IMG/VR virus record: IMGVR_UViG_3300017527_000512
Coordinates: 100,541 to 164,540 of that record
DNA from: a virus
Strand: one strand, 5' to 3'
DNA length: 64,000 bases
Positions 16,202-23,826 of this stretch are shown one piece after another. Below the pieces are notes generated by a model. The model was given only the letters and a program-made list of their open reading frames with translations. It ran no database searches and was not told the origin of the DNA. The first letter of the stretch is position 1. Every line of letters starts with the position of its first letter. Position numbers and translations under genes: made by a program.

Positions 16202-16233
16202 TAGAGCAGTTGCTATATTAATAGAGCAGTTGA
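16163..16233 (+). repeat. 20-nt tandem repeat, three copies plus a partial one
   Basis: Exact copies of AGAGCAGTTGCTATATTAAT at 16163-16182, 16183-16202 and 16203-16222, then AGAGCAGTTG. Twenty is not a multiple of three, so copy number changes the C-terminus of the lipoprotein gene and its spacing to the next gene. Confidence 0.9.
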
Positions 16234-16254
16234 TTTCAACTCAGGAGACAGATT

Positions 16255-16470
16255 ATGAAGATAGATGATTCATTTTGGTTTGGTCTAGGCATCGCAGTTA
16301 TGTGTTTAGGTATAGGAGGCTGTCAGGCATTATTTAACCACTCTACAGATCGGGTAGAAATAGAGAAGCAGAAGACAGAGCAACTTCGTTTACGTTTAGA
16401 GACTGAGTACGTTAAGAATAAGCTTATGTCTAAAGAATACTCTAACTTTGTATATAAAGCAAAAGAATAA
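16255..16470 (+). CDS. membrane-anchored coiled-coil protein
   Basis: 71 residues. Residues 8-25 are hydrophobic and end in IGGCQ, so it could be either a lipoprotein or a single-pass protein; the rest is a charged helix (EIEKQKTEQLRLRLETEY). Spanin-like in layout but far from the lysis genes. Preceded by CAGGAGA. Confidence 0.5.
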   Translation: MKIDDSFWFGLGIAVMCLGIGGCQALFNHSTDRVEIEKQKTEQLRLRLETEYVKNKLMSKEYSNFVYKAKE

Positions 16471-16488
16471 TATATCTTAGGACGACTA

Positions 16489-16749
16489 ATGAGGTTATTT
16501 ATCGCAACAATGTTATACAGTATATTCTATAGAATATACAATATATTCTTCTCCCCTTGTATCGTAGTGGACAAGACATTAAAAGACGATTTACATTCTT
16601 TAAAATCTTTAAAGAAACATGAACTTATTCAATTAAGGGAATGTGGACATACTCATCATCAGTTACAATCAATATTAAAGAAAGTAAAAGATTTACATTC
16701 AAGTACTGATACTACTCAGTCCAACTCTCATATGAGGAGATACTCTTGA
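16489..16749 (+). CDS. small membrane-anchored protein
   Basis: 86 residues with an N-terminal hydrophobic and aromatic segment (residues 2-27) and a charged, His-rich helical remainder (HELIQLRECGHTHHQLQ). Unrecognised. Overlaps the next gene start by 4 nt. Confidence 0.45.
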   Translation: MRLFIATMLYSIFYRIYNIFFSPCIVVDKTLKDDLHSLKSLKKHELIQLRECGHTHHQLQSILKKVKDLHSSTDTTQSNSHMRRYS

Positions 16750-16940
16750 CATCTTACGATTCAGACGGATCTACCAGATTACTTATTTCAAACGTTTCCA
16801 CTGATAGTTCATCCCTTCAACTAACATATCCTAGCACTCCAATTACTTTCACTCCTGACCTCGATCAGCAAGACGAGGATGATGATGATGAAGACAGTAT
16901 TCATTCTCGTCCCTCTAGATGGAAGAGAAACCATTCATAG
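16746..16940 (+). CDS. acidic disordered small protein
   Basis: 64 residues, Ser/Thr-rich then a strongly acidic run (DEDDDDED) and a basic tail (RWKRNHS). Starts at TTG 16746 with GAGGAGA six bases upstream and overlaps the previous stop. Low complexity; function unknown. Confidence 0.4.
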   Translation: MTSYDSDGSTRLLISNVSTDSSSLQLTYPSTPITFTPDLDQQDEDDDDEDSIHSRPSRWKRNHS

Positions 16941-16997
16941 TGAGAGAGGTAACAAAGTCCTTACCTAAGACACCTTCTAGAATTACAGGAGTTTAAC

Positions 16998-17096
16998 ATG
17001 ATGTCGCGATCTTTAAGAATCTGATTAACTATCTTATTCTTATTACTTGTTTGTGTCACTCTCATTCTAAATTGTATTAGAGGAATTCCCTTATGA
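16998..17096 (+). pseudogene. membrane-peptide gene with in-frame TGA
   Basis: AGGAG precedes ATG 16998. The frame is MMSRSLRI, TGA at 17022, then LTILFLLLVCVTLILNCIRG to a TGA at 17094 that overlaps the next ATG. Together it reads as a 32-residue single-span peptide split by one stop codon. The downstream overlap with the next gene supports that it was once translated. Confidence 0.45.
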
Positions 17097-17758
17097 AATA
17101 TCTTCTTATAGCTCTAACTTATCTCAGTATTTTCCTTTATCCAGAGAAGTTATTCTTAATAACGGTGGATGATGTTCCAGCACCGGGATTTAATAATCTA
17201 ATATCCTTTCTCCAGTCAAATAATTATTTTTCTATATTATTTGTCACAGAGAAGATATTACCCTTATCAACGAATGACTTCAACATTTGTTTTGATTCTT
17301 ATACAAATCACTTAATAGGAAATCATACAAAGTCACATAGCATATCAATGTTAAAATATTCTAACTGCCACGTTATCAAGCGGGACATGCTTTATATTCA
17401 TAAATTCTTCAAATCCAATTACAATTACTCCATTTCTTTATTTAGAGCTCCTTATGGCTTCATGAATAATGGAGTACTTCAAGCAGTAATGTATATGGAT
17501 TACGATATCTGCGTATGGAACCTAGAAATTCCAAAAGAGAATTCCCGTAAGGATTCTTCCTATCAATTATCCAAAGAAGAATTAGTCTCTTATTTTAATT
17601 ATCATTTCCCTTATAGAAGAAATCTTTGTGTGTTATTAATTCATGTAAATACTTATATATTATCTAATCTAGAAGTTATTTTTGAAGCGATTAATACAGT
17701 CGGTAGAGTAGCTACAAAGAAGGAGTATCTTCTTAGTAGAGGCCATGTTATAAAATAA
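17093..17758 (+). CDS. secreted polysaccharide deacetylase (NodB-like)
   Basis: 221 residues with a signal peptide (residues 1-16). NodB/CE4 motifs: ITVDDVPAPG with the first metal Asp, IGNHTKSHS with the two metal histidines, and LFRAPYGF with the R-x-P-Y-G motif; LLIHVN near the end is the last one. Such enzymes remove acetyl groups from peptidoglycan or surface glycans. In a phage this could modify host wall during infection or free progeny from polysaccharide. Starts in an ATGA overlap with the broken gene before it. Confidence 0.75.
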   Translation: MKYLLIALTYLSIFLYPEKLFLITVDDVPAPGFNNLISFLQSNNYFSILFVTEKILPLSTNDFNICFDSYTNHLIGNHTKSHSISMLKYSNCHVIKRDMLYIHKFFKSNYNYSISLFRAPYGFMNNGVLQAVMYMDYDICVWNLEIPKENSRKDSSYQLSKEELVSYFNYHFPYRRNLCVLLIHVNTYILSNLEVIFEAINTVGRVATKKEYLLSRGHVIK

Positions 17759-17812
17759 CAGGGTACTGGAGAACTGACAGTAGGTCGGAACACTGTTTAT
17801 GTTATTTCTTAT
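17753..17812 (+). repeat. dispersed intergenic element, copy B (divergent)
   Basis: AAATAACAGGGTACTGG then AGAACTGACAGTAGG, and an ending TGTTATTT that pairs with the starting AAATAACA. The outer stem differs in sequence from the other copies but is conserved in pairing, which argues for an RNA structure. Starts at the stop codon of the deacetylase; a TTATATATAAAA box follows. Confidence 0.65.
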
Positions 17813-17843
17813 ATATAAAATCTATATAAAAGAGGTGCTTAAA

Positions 17844-18107
17844 ATGGGACTTGGATCTAAATATATTATAGTCGATAATTCTTTTGCACTTTTATTAGAT
17901 ACTCAGTGCAATCATTGTGATGTTGTAAACCCTTCCAAAGTAACTGGGGCGGGATTTTGTAAGTTTCAGATAGGCATCGACTCTTCTTCAAAGAAGAGGA
18001 AATGTGATGTTACTGTCTTTGGTAGATCTTCTACTTTGAATATCGATTCTAAGGAATCGGATATATTTTTTATAAAAACCTTATTGGTACAGGGAGATAA
18101 TTCATGA
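17844..18107 (+). CDS. hypothetical protein with paired cysteines
   Basis: 87 residues with CNHC near residue 21 and further cysteines near 40 and 53; possibly metal-binding, otherwise unrecognised. ATG 17844 follows AGAGGTGC and is preferred to an ATG 45 nt upstream that lies in the AT-rich leader. Overlaps the next small frame by 4 nt. Confidence 0.45.
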   Translation: MGLGSKYIIVDNSFALLLDTQCNHCDVVNPSKVTGAGFCKFQIGIDSSSKKRKCDVTVFGRSSTLNIDSKESDIFFIKTLLVQGDNS

Positions 18108-18190
18108 AGAAACATTTAAATATATATTGGTTCTTAGAATCCTTATCGGATTTTCACGTTGTATCAGGTTTATTATTAGTTGTTTACTAA
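18104..18190 (+). CDS. 28-residue membrane peptide
   Basis: Short frame starting in an ATGA overlap with the upstream gene, with GGGAG at good distance; encodes a C-terminal hydrophobic stretch (VVSGLLLVVY). It ends where the nicotinamide phosphoribosyltransferase remnant begins. Confidence 0.35.
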   Translation: MKKHLNIYWFLESLSDFHVVSGLLLVVY

Positions 18191-18889
18191 AAGATTGAGT
18201 ACAGAAAGATTATAACATCTTGGGGCAAAGACAATGAAACGGGTGCATATAAAAATATGATAGACCAATTCGGAAATAAAGGCATATTCGCCTGTGTATC
18301 TGATAGCTATGATATTTATAATGCCGTAGAAAACCTATGGGGAGGTACTTTAAAGGAAAAGGTTGAAAATATGAATGCTATGTTAGTAGTCCGCCCTGAT
18401 AGCGGCGATCCTATACAAGTTCCTATAGACTGTGTGATTGATTTAGAATCTAAGTTTGGCAGTACTTCTAATAAGAAAGGGTATAAAGTTCTTAATAATG
18501 TTAGAGTTATTCAAGGAGATGGCATCAATAAAGATGATATCGAAAATATCCTTAATAAACTAACAAGGCTTGGGTTCTCCGCAGAGAACATGGCTTTCGG
18601 TATGGGAGGAGGTCTTCTACAAAAAGACTTCAACCGTGATACTAATAAGTTTGCGTTTAAATGCTCTTGGGCAGAGATTGATGGCAGAGAAGTTGATATA
18701 TTCAAAGACCCTGTTACCGACAAGGGCAAGATCTCTAAGAAAGGGAAATTATCTCTAGTACCTGAAGGAGATTCTTTCAAAACGGTTAAAGGAAACGTTC
18801 CAGAAGATATTCTAGAGGTTGTTTACGATACAGGAGCTATCTTCAATGAGTCTACTCTTTCTCAGGTGAGAGAAAGAGCTGCAATTTAA
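18191..18889 (+). pseudogene. C-terminal half of nicotinamide phosphoribosyltransferase
   Basis: The frame opens at 18191 after a TAA and reads ITSWGKDNETGAYKNM, then VSDSYDIYNAVENLWGG, VVRPDSGDPI, GYKVLNNVRVIQGDG, FGMGGGLLQ, NRDTNKFAFKCS and DPVTDKGKISKKG, the ordered C-terminal motifs of NAMPT/NadV (family about 460-490 residues). The N-terminal half is gone. NAMPT joins nicotinamide to PRPP to make NMN for NAD salvage; large phages carry it, in some cases to rebuild NAD depleted by host defences. An ATG at 18257 could still produce about 210 residues, but without half the active site. I call it a deletion remnant. Confidence 0.85.
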
Positions 18890-18896
18890 TTTTAAC

Positions 18897-18923
18897 TCAG
18901 GGAAGGATAACTTTCTTCCCTGA
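18897..18923 (+). terminator. hairpin after the NAMPT remnant, terminator-like
   Basis: TCAGGGAAG (18897-18905) pairs with CTTCCCTGA (18915-18923), a 9-bp stem followed by TTGTATT. The best intrinsic-terminator candidate in this part. Confidence 0.5.
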
Positions 18924-18952
18924 TTGTATTAAAGTAATATTTAGGCATTAAA

Positions 18953-19966
18953 ATGTTAATTAATATAATTTCGATTTATCTAAAATCTTTATTTAAATCT
19001 TCTATCACAAGGATACTAAAACCAACTTTGATATCTTTAGTATTATTAGCAGTATTGATAGGGATTAGCAGAGTTCTTCCTTTTATGGTTTCTTTATTAG
19101 AGGGCAAGGACTCCTGGTTTTGTATCAGGATAAACAATATGATACCTCTAGACAATATCCTTTCAGATCTTTTGAGAGGATCTTTAGTTTTAACCTCCTG
19201 GCTATTTAACGTTGTTTATGTATTTTTGGTATTTACCTTTACATCACTCCCTGCCTTCGCTTTTTATCATACTTTCTTCAAGAAGAGAGATAAAATCTTC
19301 ATTTTTATTATATCTGAATTTATTATATGTTGGGCAATCTATTTCTTATTCGTAATAGGTGTTCTCGGTCTTGTAGTAGATAGATTAGCAGTAGCTTTAT
19401 TATTCAATTTAATTTTCCGATTTTTATCCTATTCTCTATTTTTTGGTATTCCTCCTTTCTTTAAATCTGCTATGAAGTGGTTTCGAATTAAGAGAAGAAA
19501 TAAGCCCATAGAAGGCGAATCTTTCTTAGAACAGGAGAAGACTTTTATTGATCCTATGATGTCCATAAATGAGCAAAAGAAGTTCTATACTTATGACGAT
19601 GAGTTCATGCGTATGGGAGCCGTGCCTGATGAAAACCAAAAGATCTCAGAAGCATTATTCTGGACTAAAGCAGGAAGACAGTTCTTAACTTCTTTTTACA
19701 GAGGAAAGAGTAAGTGTCATGTAGAATCATTAAATTGGCGATTGATAGATGACATTGTAAATTACTTATTCTTCTTTGGAGTAAGATACGTGGTAGATAC
19801 TCTAAGCCCTGATTTAAAGAAGAGACCTACAAATGATATTGCTAAATGGCAAAGCTCTGATTGTATGGATGTTTTATACATGGAAGATCTATTAGAGAAT
19901 ACAGAGGCTTATTTATTAGATAAGAAGCTTCCGTATACTACTCTAGGTTTTGGAAGATCTTCTTAG
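18953..19966 (+). CDS. multi-span membrane protein with cytoplasmic C-terminal domain
   Basis: 337 residues. About five hydrophobic segments in residues 25-180, then a soluble domain of 150 residues with several Trp, Tyr and acidic residues (YTYDDEFMRMG, LNWRLIDDIVNYLF). No family is recognised; the soluble part could be an enzyme or binding domain. A terminator-like hairpin lies upstream, so this may start a new transcript. Confidence 0.55.
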   Translation: MLINIISIYLKSLFKSSITRILKPTLISLVLLAVLIGISRVLPFMVSLLEGKDSWFCIRINNMIPLDNILSDLLRGSLVLTSWLFNVVYVFLVFTFTSLPAFAFYHTFFKKRDKIFIFIISEFIICWAIYFLFVIGVLGLVVDRLAVALLFNLIFRFLSYSLFFGIPPFFKSAMKWFRIKRRNKPIEGESFLEQEKTFIDPMMSINEQKKFYTYDDEFMRMGAVPDENQKISEALFWTKAGRQFLTSFYRGKSKCHVESLNWRLIDDIVNYLFFFGVRYVVDTLSPDLKKRPTNDIAKWQSSDCMDVLYMEDLLENTEAYLLDKKLPYTTLGFGRSS

Positions 19967-20018
19967 AAGAGTCTAATGCTGATAAGTTATGAAAGGTACT
20001 TACATATAGGAAATATTT

Positions 20019-20168
20019 ATGGCAGAAGAAGACGTAGTAATCAACAGAGAACAGTTAGATGAGATTCAGACGGAAGCAAGGAAATATAGAGCATTAGAAG
20101 TTCTTGGTGTAGACAATTGGATAGGTTACGATGATGCTATGGAATTAGCAAAAGTGGAGGATATTTAA
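20019..20168 (+). CDS. 49-residue acidic protein
   Basis: Small helical acidic protein (MAEEDVVINREQL through VEDI) with ATAGGAAAT upstream and a stop two bases before the next start. Unrecognised. Confidence 0.5.
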   Translation: MAEEDVVINREQLDEIQTEARKYRALEVLGVDNWIGYDDAMELAKVEDI

Positions 20169-20169
20169 C

Positions 20170-20409
20170 ATGTCAAGAGAGTCTGAAGTAATAACAACAA
20201 CGAAGAAGCTCGATGCTTTTATAAACACTTTACTCGATCAGTATAATGGGATGTGGATATCCTTCTTAAATAAGGATAAATACAGCATTCATAGTAATTA
20301 TCAGGATGCCTATTCATACAGTATGAGCAGATTTCCTGACGAAGGGTTTGTAGTAAGAGAGGTAACTTTGGAGTCTCCAAAGCTTAGCTCAGCTATAAGG
20401 GAGTTGTGA
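20170..20409 (+). CDS. hypothetical protein
   Basis: 79 residues, soluble, Ser/Tyr-rich; unrecognised. Strong AGTGGAGG before the ATG and a TGATG junction with the next gene. Confidence 0.5.
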   Translation: MSRESEVITTTKKLDAFINTLLDQYNGMWISFLNKDKYSIHSNYQDAYSYSMSRFPDEGFVVREVTLESPKLSSAIREL

Positions 20410-20678
20410 TGAAGTTACTTTTAATATTGGTTCTACTTACGGGAATATCTTTATATCCTTCAAGATTAAGGTATAAGTCCTTTACTGATATGCAGCAGGC
20501 CCTTAACTTCATAGCAGATCACTACAAACTAGCTAATCAGCATTTAGGAGGAAACTCTTGGTGGTCTACTCATAGATTAGTGGTAGTCCCTAAGATGATT
20601 AAAACACATAGTATGAAGTTGGATCTTATAGATTTTAATATAGAAAATACTTATGTAGTATACTGGAAGGAATTATAA
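20409..20678 (+). CDS. small exported protein
   Basis: 89 residues with a signal-like start (MKLLLILVLLTGISLYPS) and a soluble remainder. No lipobox. Starts inside the stop of the upstream gene and its own stop overlaps the next ATG, so it is part of a tightly coupled run. Confidence 0.5.
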   Translation: MKLLLILVLLTGISLYPSRLRYKSFTDMQQALNFIADHYKLANQHLGGNSWWSTHRLVVVPKMIKTHSMKLDLIDFNIENTYVVYWKEL

Positions 20679-21208
20679 TGGTTCACTTAAATTATGATTA
20701 CCCTGCAGCAACACCTTTTGATAAGGGGTTGGTAGAATTAGCGGGTAATTTAGCAGCATTTGCTCATACAGGACAAAAACGTTGGAACGGCTATGATTAC
20801 TTCGAGTTTCATCCTTATATTATCTTTAATCGAATGAAGAATCTTATTGAATATGACTATAAACATCTTTGCACGGCTTTACTTCATGATGTAGTTGAGG
20901 ATTGCTCTGATAAGGTAGGGCACTCGAATATTGAGGAGAGTTTCCCGTCTGATATAGCGGATGCAGTATTTGCTCTAACAAAGAAGAGAGGAGAATCTTA
21001 TCTAGACTACATAAAGTGTGTCGGAAATAATACGATAGCTTTAGAAGTAAAGATCTTTGATATAACCCACAATCTGGAATCATTTCATGATGACCCAGAT
21101 AAATCAGAATCTCGAAAGAAACTGATTAAGGTAAAGGAAGATAAGTATCAGATTGCATTACTTTATTTAGAGTCTATTAAGAAGAGAGGAGGCTGTTCAT
21201 GCCAGTAG
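20678..21208 (+). CDS. HD-domain (p)ppGpp-hydrolase-like protein
   Basis: 176 residues resembling the SpoT/MESH1 hydrolase domain: AFAHTGQKRWNGYDYFEFHP corresponds to the A-H-x-G-Q-x-R-x-x-G-x-x-Y-x-x-H-P motif, ALLHDVVED is the HD-x-x-E-D metal site, and KIFDITHNL matches the K-x-x-D-x-x-x-N-x motif. The family removes pyrophosphate from alarmones. A phage copy could blunt stringent response or alarmone-based defence, but substrates vary widely. Overlaps the downstream CYTH gene by 10 nt, suggesting a functional pair. Confidence 0.75.
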   Translation: MVHLNYDYPAATPFDKGLVELAGNLAAFAHTGQKRWNGYDYFEFHPYIIFNRMKNLIEYDYKHLCTALLHDVVEDCSDKVGHSNIEESFPSDIADAVFALTKKRGESYLDYIKCVGNNTIALEVKIFDITHNLESFHDDPDKSESRKKLIKVKEDKYQIALLYLESIKKRGGCSCQ

Positions 21209-21768
21209 AAATAGAGGAGAGATTCTTAATCCCCAAAGAGGAATTTAATTCCTCCAAAGAACATATTGATCGTCATTCAGTGTCGATATTCATTCGTCAA
21301 GCATATTTAATTTCAGATCCGGAGTGTACTCTTCGAATTAGATCTTCTTTAACCACTGAACCACACCCTCCTTCGAACATTTCATTTATTACGGTGAAAG
21401 GACGGAAAGAAGGAATTTCATGTCAAGAATTTGAGATGGAGGTCTCTAAAGAGATAAGTGAGTTTCTATTTTCATTTATAGGAAAGAACTCCTTAGTTAA
21501 AGTCCGTTACAAGTATAAAGCATCTGACGGCCATATATGGGAGATTGATGAATTCTTAAATGATCAATTGAAAGACATTGTTATTGCAGAAATAGAATTA
21601 AAAGAGGGGAATGAAACCTTCGTTTATCCTCCGTTCTTATCCAGAGCATCCAAGATATCCTATGACCATTCTTTTTCTAACTCTGCCTTATCTAGAAGAA
21701 TAAGAAAGAAGAATTTAGGAACGTTCATTAGATGGCTATGCAAGAATATCTTCGGTTTGTTGGGATAG
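21199..21768 (+). CDS. CYTH-domain triphosphate tunnel metalloenzyme
   Basis: 189 residues with the alternating charged beta strands of CYTH proteins: EIEERFLI (the E-x-E-x-R/K signature), FIRQAYL, TLRIRSS, FITVKG, EFEMEVS, KVRYKYKA, WEIDEF and VIAEIELKE. These form the eight-strand tunnel that binds triphosphate with divalent metal. Known activities are inorganic triphosphatase, thiamine triphosphatase and adenylate cyclase class IV. Phage role unknown. The preceding alarmone-hydrolase-like gene overlaps it. Confidence 0.8.
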   Translation: MPVEIEERFLIPKEEFNSSKEHIDRHSVSIFIRQAYLISDPECTLRIRSSLTTEPHPPSNISFITVKGRKEGISCQEFEMEVSKEISEFLFSFIGKNSLVKVRYKYKASDGHIWEIDEFLNDQLKDIVIAEIELKEGNETFVYPPFLSRASKISYDHSFSNSALSRRIRKKNLGTFIRWLCKNIFGLLG

Positions 21769-21771
21769 TCT

Positions 21772-22155
21772 ATGACGAAGTTAGATAAGATAAAATACTT
21801 TAAATCCAGGGTGTCATATTATTTCTATGATTTTTTCAAATTATCTGATTATGAGCTTACTATTACGGGTCAAGATAAATTTGATACGAGGGGCTCAGCA
21901 TATTGGCATTCTTACGAAGAAGCATCCGCGATGTGTACTATCTGTTATTCTAATGGGTGGATCAGTTCCGGGGAAGTTACTAAGTATGAAATAGATAAGA
22001 TTGCTTTTCATGAGGTATGTGAATGTCTTTTACAAGAAATAAATAAGATTTCAAGAGAAAGATTTATTTCAGAAGTGGTTATAGAGCACTCTATTCACCA
22101 AATAATTCGTAGAATAGAAAATTCTGTGTACCCTCTTATTAAGGATAAAGTATGA
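21772..22155 (+). CDS. hypothetical protein with possible HE-x-x-E motif
   Basis: 127 residues. Contains FHEVCECLLQEI near residue 82, an H-E-x-x-x-x-x-L-x-E helix that recalls but does not match the zinc-metalloprotease HExxH motif; an earlier WHSYEE and a later EHSIHQIIRR could supply histidines. A protease-like fold is possible but unproven. Overlaps the next gene by 4 nt. Confidence 0.45.
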   Translation: MTKLDKIKYFKSRVSYYFYDFFKLSDYELTITGQDKFDTRGSAYWHSYEEASAMCTICYSNGWISSGEVTKYEIDKIAFHEVCECLLQEINKISRERFISEVVIEHSIHQIIRRIENSVYPLIKDKV

Positions 22156-22487
22156 GTGCATATACCCTTTTACGTATAGTAAGCACGGTAATGATTGTGC
22201 TTATTTTTCTAGGTGTTTTTTATTTTGCGTCGGTTAGGATAGGAAAAGAAATTCCTTCACCGCTGTTAACTTATAAAACGTCAGAAGTAGGTATTAATTT
22301 ATCAGATAATATTGTGATAGTAGAGTATCGACACTTTAAAGGCACTAATTTTATAAAGGAGACGTCTACACATTACAGTAATATAAATATTTTATGGCTA
22401 AACTCTTCCAGTATTTACTTCACTTCGGAGATCGCAGAACATCATATGTTTAAATGGGAAGATATTCATAGTAATGTAGATGATTAA
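22152..22487 (+). CDS. single-span membrane protein
   Basis: 111 residues: an N-terminal membrane span (about residues 5-26) and a soluble part with beta character. Starts in an ATGA overlap with the gene before. Unrecognised. Confidence 0.5.
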   Translation: MSAYTLLRIVSTVMIVLIFLGVFYFASVRIGKEIPSPLLTYKTSEVGINLSDNIVIVEYRHFKGTNFIKETSTHYSNINILWLNSSSIYFTSEIAEHHMFKWEDIHSNVDD

Positions 22488-22504
22488 GTATATTTGGAGT
22501 TTGC

Positions 22505-22672
22505 ATGTTTTTATTTCTTAGCATTATTTGTTTATGTTGTATTTTTGGTTTGTATCTTGTTAATCTTTCATTAAAAGATTGGAAAGGGAAGGTTTATCTT
22601 CTTTCTTCTCTTTATATTGCACTCTTCTTTACATCTGCTATATTTTTTATAAAGTTCTTGGGAAGTTTATGA
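22505..22672 (+). CDS. 55-residue two-span membrane protein
   Basis: ATG 22505 follows TTTGGAG. Two hydrophobic helices (FLFLSIICLCCIFGLYLV and LYIALFFTSAIFFIKFL) flank a charged KDWKGK turn. It overlaps the next ATG by 4 nt. Too short for many gene callers, but start, composition and coupling are convincing. Confidence 0.55.
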   Translation: MFLFLSIICLCCIFGLYLVNLSLKDWKGKVYLLSSLYIALFFTSAIFFIKFLGSL

Positions 22673-22929
22673 CTAAGTTATTAGGATATGCCGACGGGGA
22701 TTATCATTGTAAGTGTGATACGTGTGGTGCCGAATTCTCAGGAGATAAAAGAGCTTTTCTATGTCTCCCGTGTGCGATAAAAGAAGCTGAAAATTCTGTA
22801 TCGAGTCTAATGGCTGGACTTTTCAGTAAATGTAAAGATCGAAGCGAGGACTACTCCTGCACTAAGGGATGTAAGTTCACTAAATGGTGTTATGCCAGTA
22901 TTTCAATAATTCCGAGAGAAGGAGATTAA
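22669..22929 (+). CDS. zinc-ribbon protein
   Basis: 86 residues with CKCDTCG near residue 14, CLPC near 33 and further cysteines (CKDRSEDYSC, GCKFTKWC) allowing two zinc sites. ATG 22669 is chosen because an upstream frame extension would lie over the 55-residue membrane gene. Function unknown. Confidence 0.5.
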   Translation: MTKLLGYADGDYHCKCDTCGAEFSGDKRAFLCLPCAIKEAENSVSSLMAGLFSKCKDRSEDYSCTKGCKFTKWCYASISIIPREGD

Positions 22930-22931
22930 TT

Positions 22932-23339
22932 ATGAGAGATATAAAATTTAAAGCGATTTCAATTATGTCTAGTAAGTGGGTTTACGGATTTTATTCTGCA
23001 GTAGTTGATTCAGAAGGCAGAGTAATTCATTATATTTCAGATGAGTCCCTGATATATGAGGTCATTGGTGATACCGTATCACAGTGGACTAGCTTTATCT
23101 CTAACAATAGAGAGCTTTATGATAATGATATAGTTAAGGTATCTCCTCAATACGGAAAAGGCCTAAAATTCAAGGATTATTACGGTATAGTTCTTTTTGA
23201 TAAAGGTTCCTTCTTTATTAAAGCATTAGATGTCGATTATGGAAATTACCAGCTTTCAGACGAAGGATATACTCTCATTTCTAGCAGGTTTGATGATGAA
23301 GGTAAAGATATTTACGAGGATAAGATATGGTTAGATTAG
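22932..23339 (+). CDS. YopX-family protein
   Basis: 135 residues. Starts MRDIKFKAIS and contains SQWTSFISNNRELYDNDIVKV, matching the YopX pattern of M-R-x-I-K-F-R at the start and Q-x-T-G-x-x-D-x-x-x-x-x-I-Y-x-G-D-I-V in the middle. YopX proteins are frequent in phages; their role is unknown. ATG 22932 follows AGAAGGAG. A second YopX gene occurs at 63.1 kb. Confidence 0.7.
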   Translation: MRDIKFKAISIMSSKWVYGFYSAVVDSEGRVIHYISDESLIYEVIGDTVSQWTSFISNNRELYDNDIVKVSPQYGKGLKFKDYYGIVLFDKGSFFIKALDVDYGNYQLSDEGYTLISSRFDDEGKDIYEDKIWLD

Positions 23340-23494
23340 TAGAGTTATTTTTTGATTTTTTATGTAAGGTAGGATTCCACGAATGGGATACTATAGCATT
23401 TCACATGATAGACCCTGCTTCTTATTACGTAAAAGAAAAATGTGTTAGATGTGAGAAGGAAAAAGAATCTGTGGTTCAAAATTATGACTTATGA
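23327..23494 (+). CDS. 55-residue zinc-knuckle protein
   Basis: Starts inside the end of the YopX gene (ATGG at 23327). Residues 12-20 read LCKVGFHEW and a CVRC pair sits near residue 39, a layout common in tiny phage proteins. Ends in an ATGA overlap with the following broken gene. Function unknown. Confidence 0.5.
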   Translation: MVRLVELFFDFLCKVGFHEWDTIAFHMIDPASYYVKEKCVRCEKEKESVVQNYDL

Positions 23495-23826
23495 AACATT
23501 TATTTATACTCCTTTTCATCTCTTTCCTCTTTTGACCTTTCATTTGATTTTCTTGATTGTTTATTCTTAGACAAGGTCATTCTTTATACAAATTCCTTTG
23601 GTGGGGGGGGAACATTCATTACGAATTATTTTATGGGTGTAATAGTTTATGTTTTGCTTCAAAGACATACTCCACTAACTTTACGGATGTCAGTAATTAC
23701 TTTGTCAAATGTAAATCAAATATTATAAACCATTTGGAGAAATATAGCTTATCTTTATTACGTGAGGAAGGTTATAAAATCAAGAATTTCCCTATAATTA
23801 TAAAAACAAATAAGAGGTATAAATGA
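23491..23826 (+). pseudogene. signal-peptide protein gene with two frameshifts, one at a G8 tract
   Basis: Three frames join logically. ATG 23491 gives MKHLFILLFISFLF then TGA; removing one T from the TTTT just before it enters a frame reading DLSFDFLDCLFLDKVILYTN. That frame runs to GGTGGGGGGGG (G8 at 23603-23610), and one extra G would join it to NIHYELFYGCNSLCFASKTY and onward to the stop at 23826. The result would be a secreted protein of about 110 residues. The last part can also be read from TTG 23557. Real decay, phase variation or homopolymer error are all possible. Confidence 0.45.
23603..23610 (+). repeat. poly-G tract (G8)
   Basis: Eight consecutive G in a strongly AT-rich genome, placed exactly where a +1 change would restore an open frame. 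Candidate contingency locus or sequencing error site. Confidence 0.6.

Noticed and set aside
21772-22155. A zinc metalloprotease
   Set aside because: The HE-containing helix lacks the second His at the right spacing for HExxH, so the call would be unsafe.
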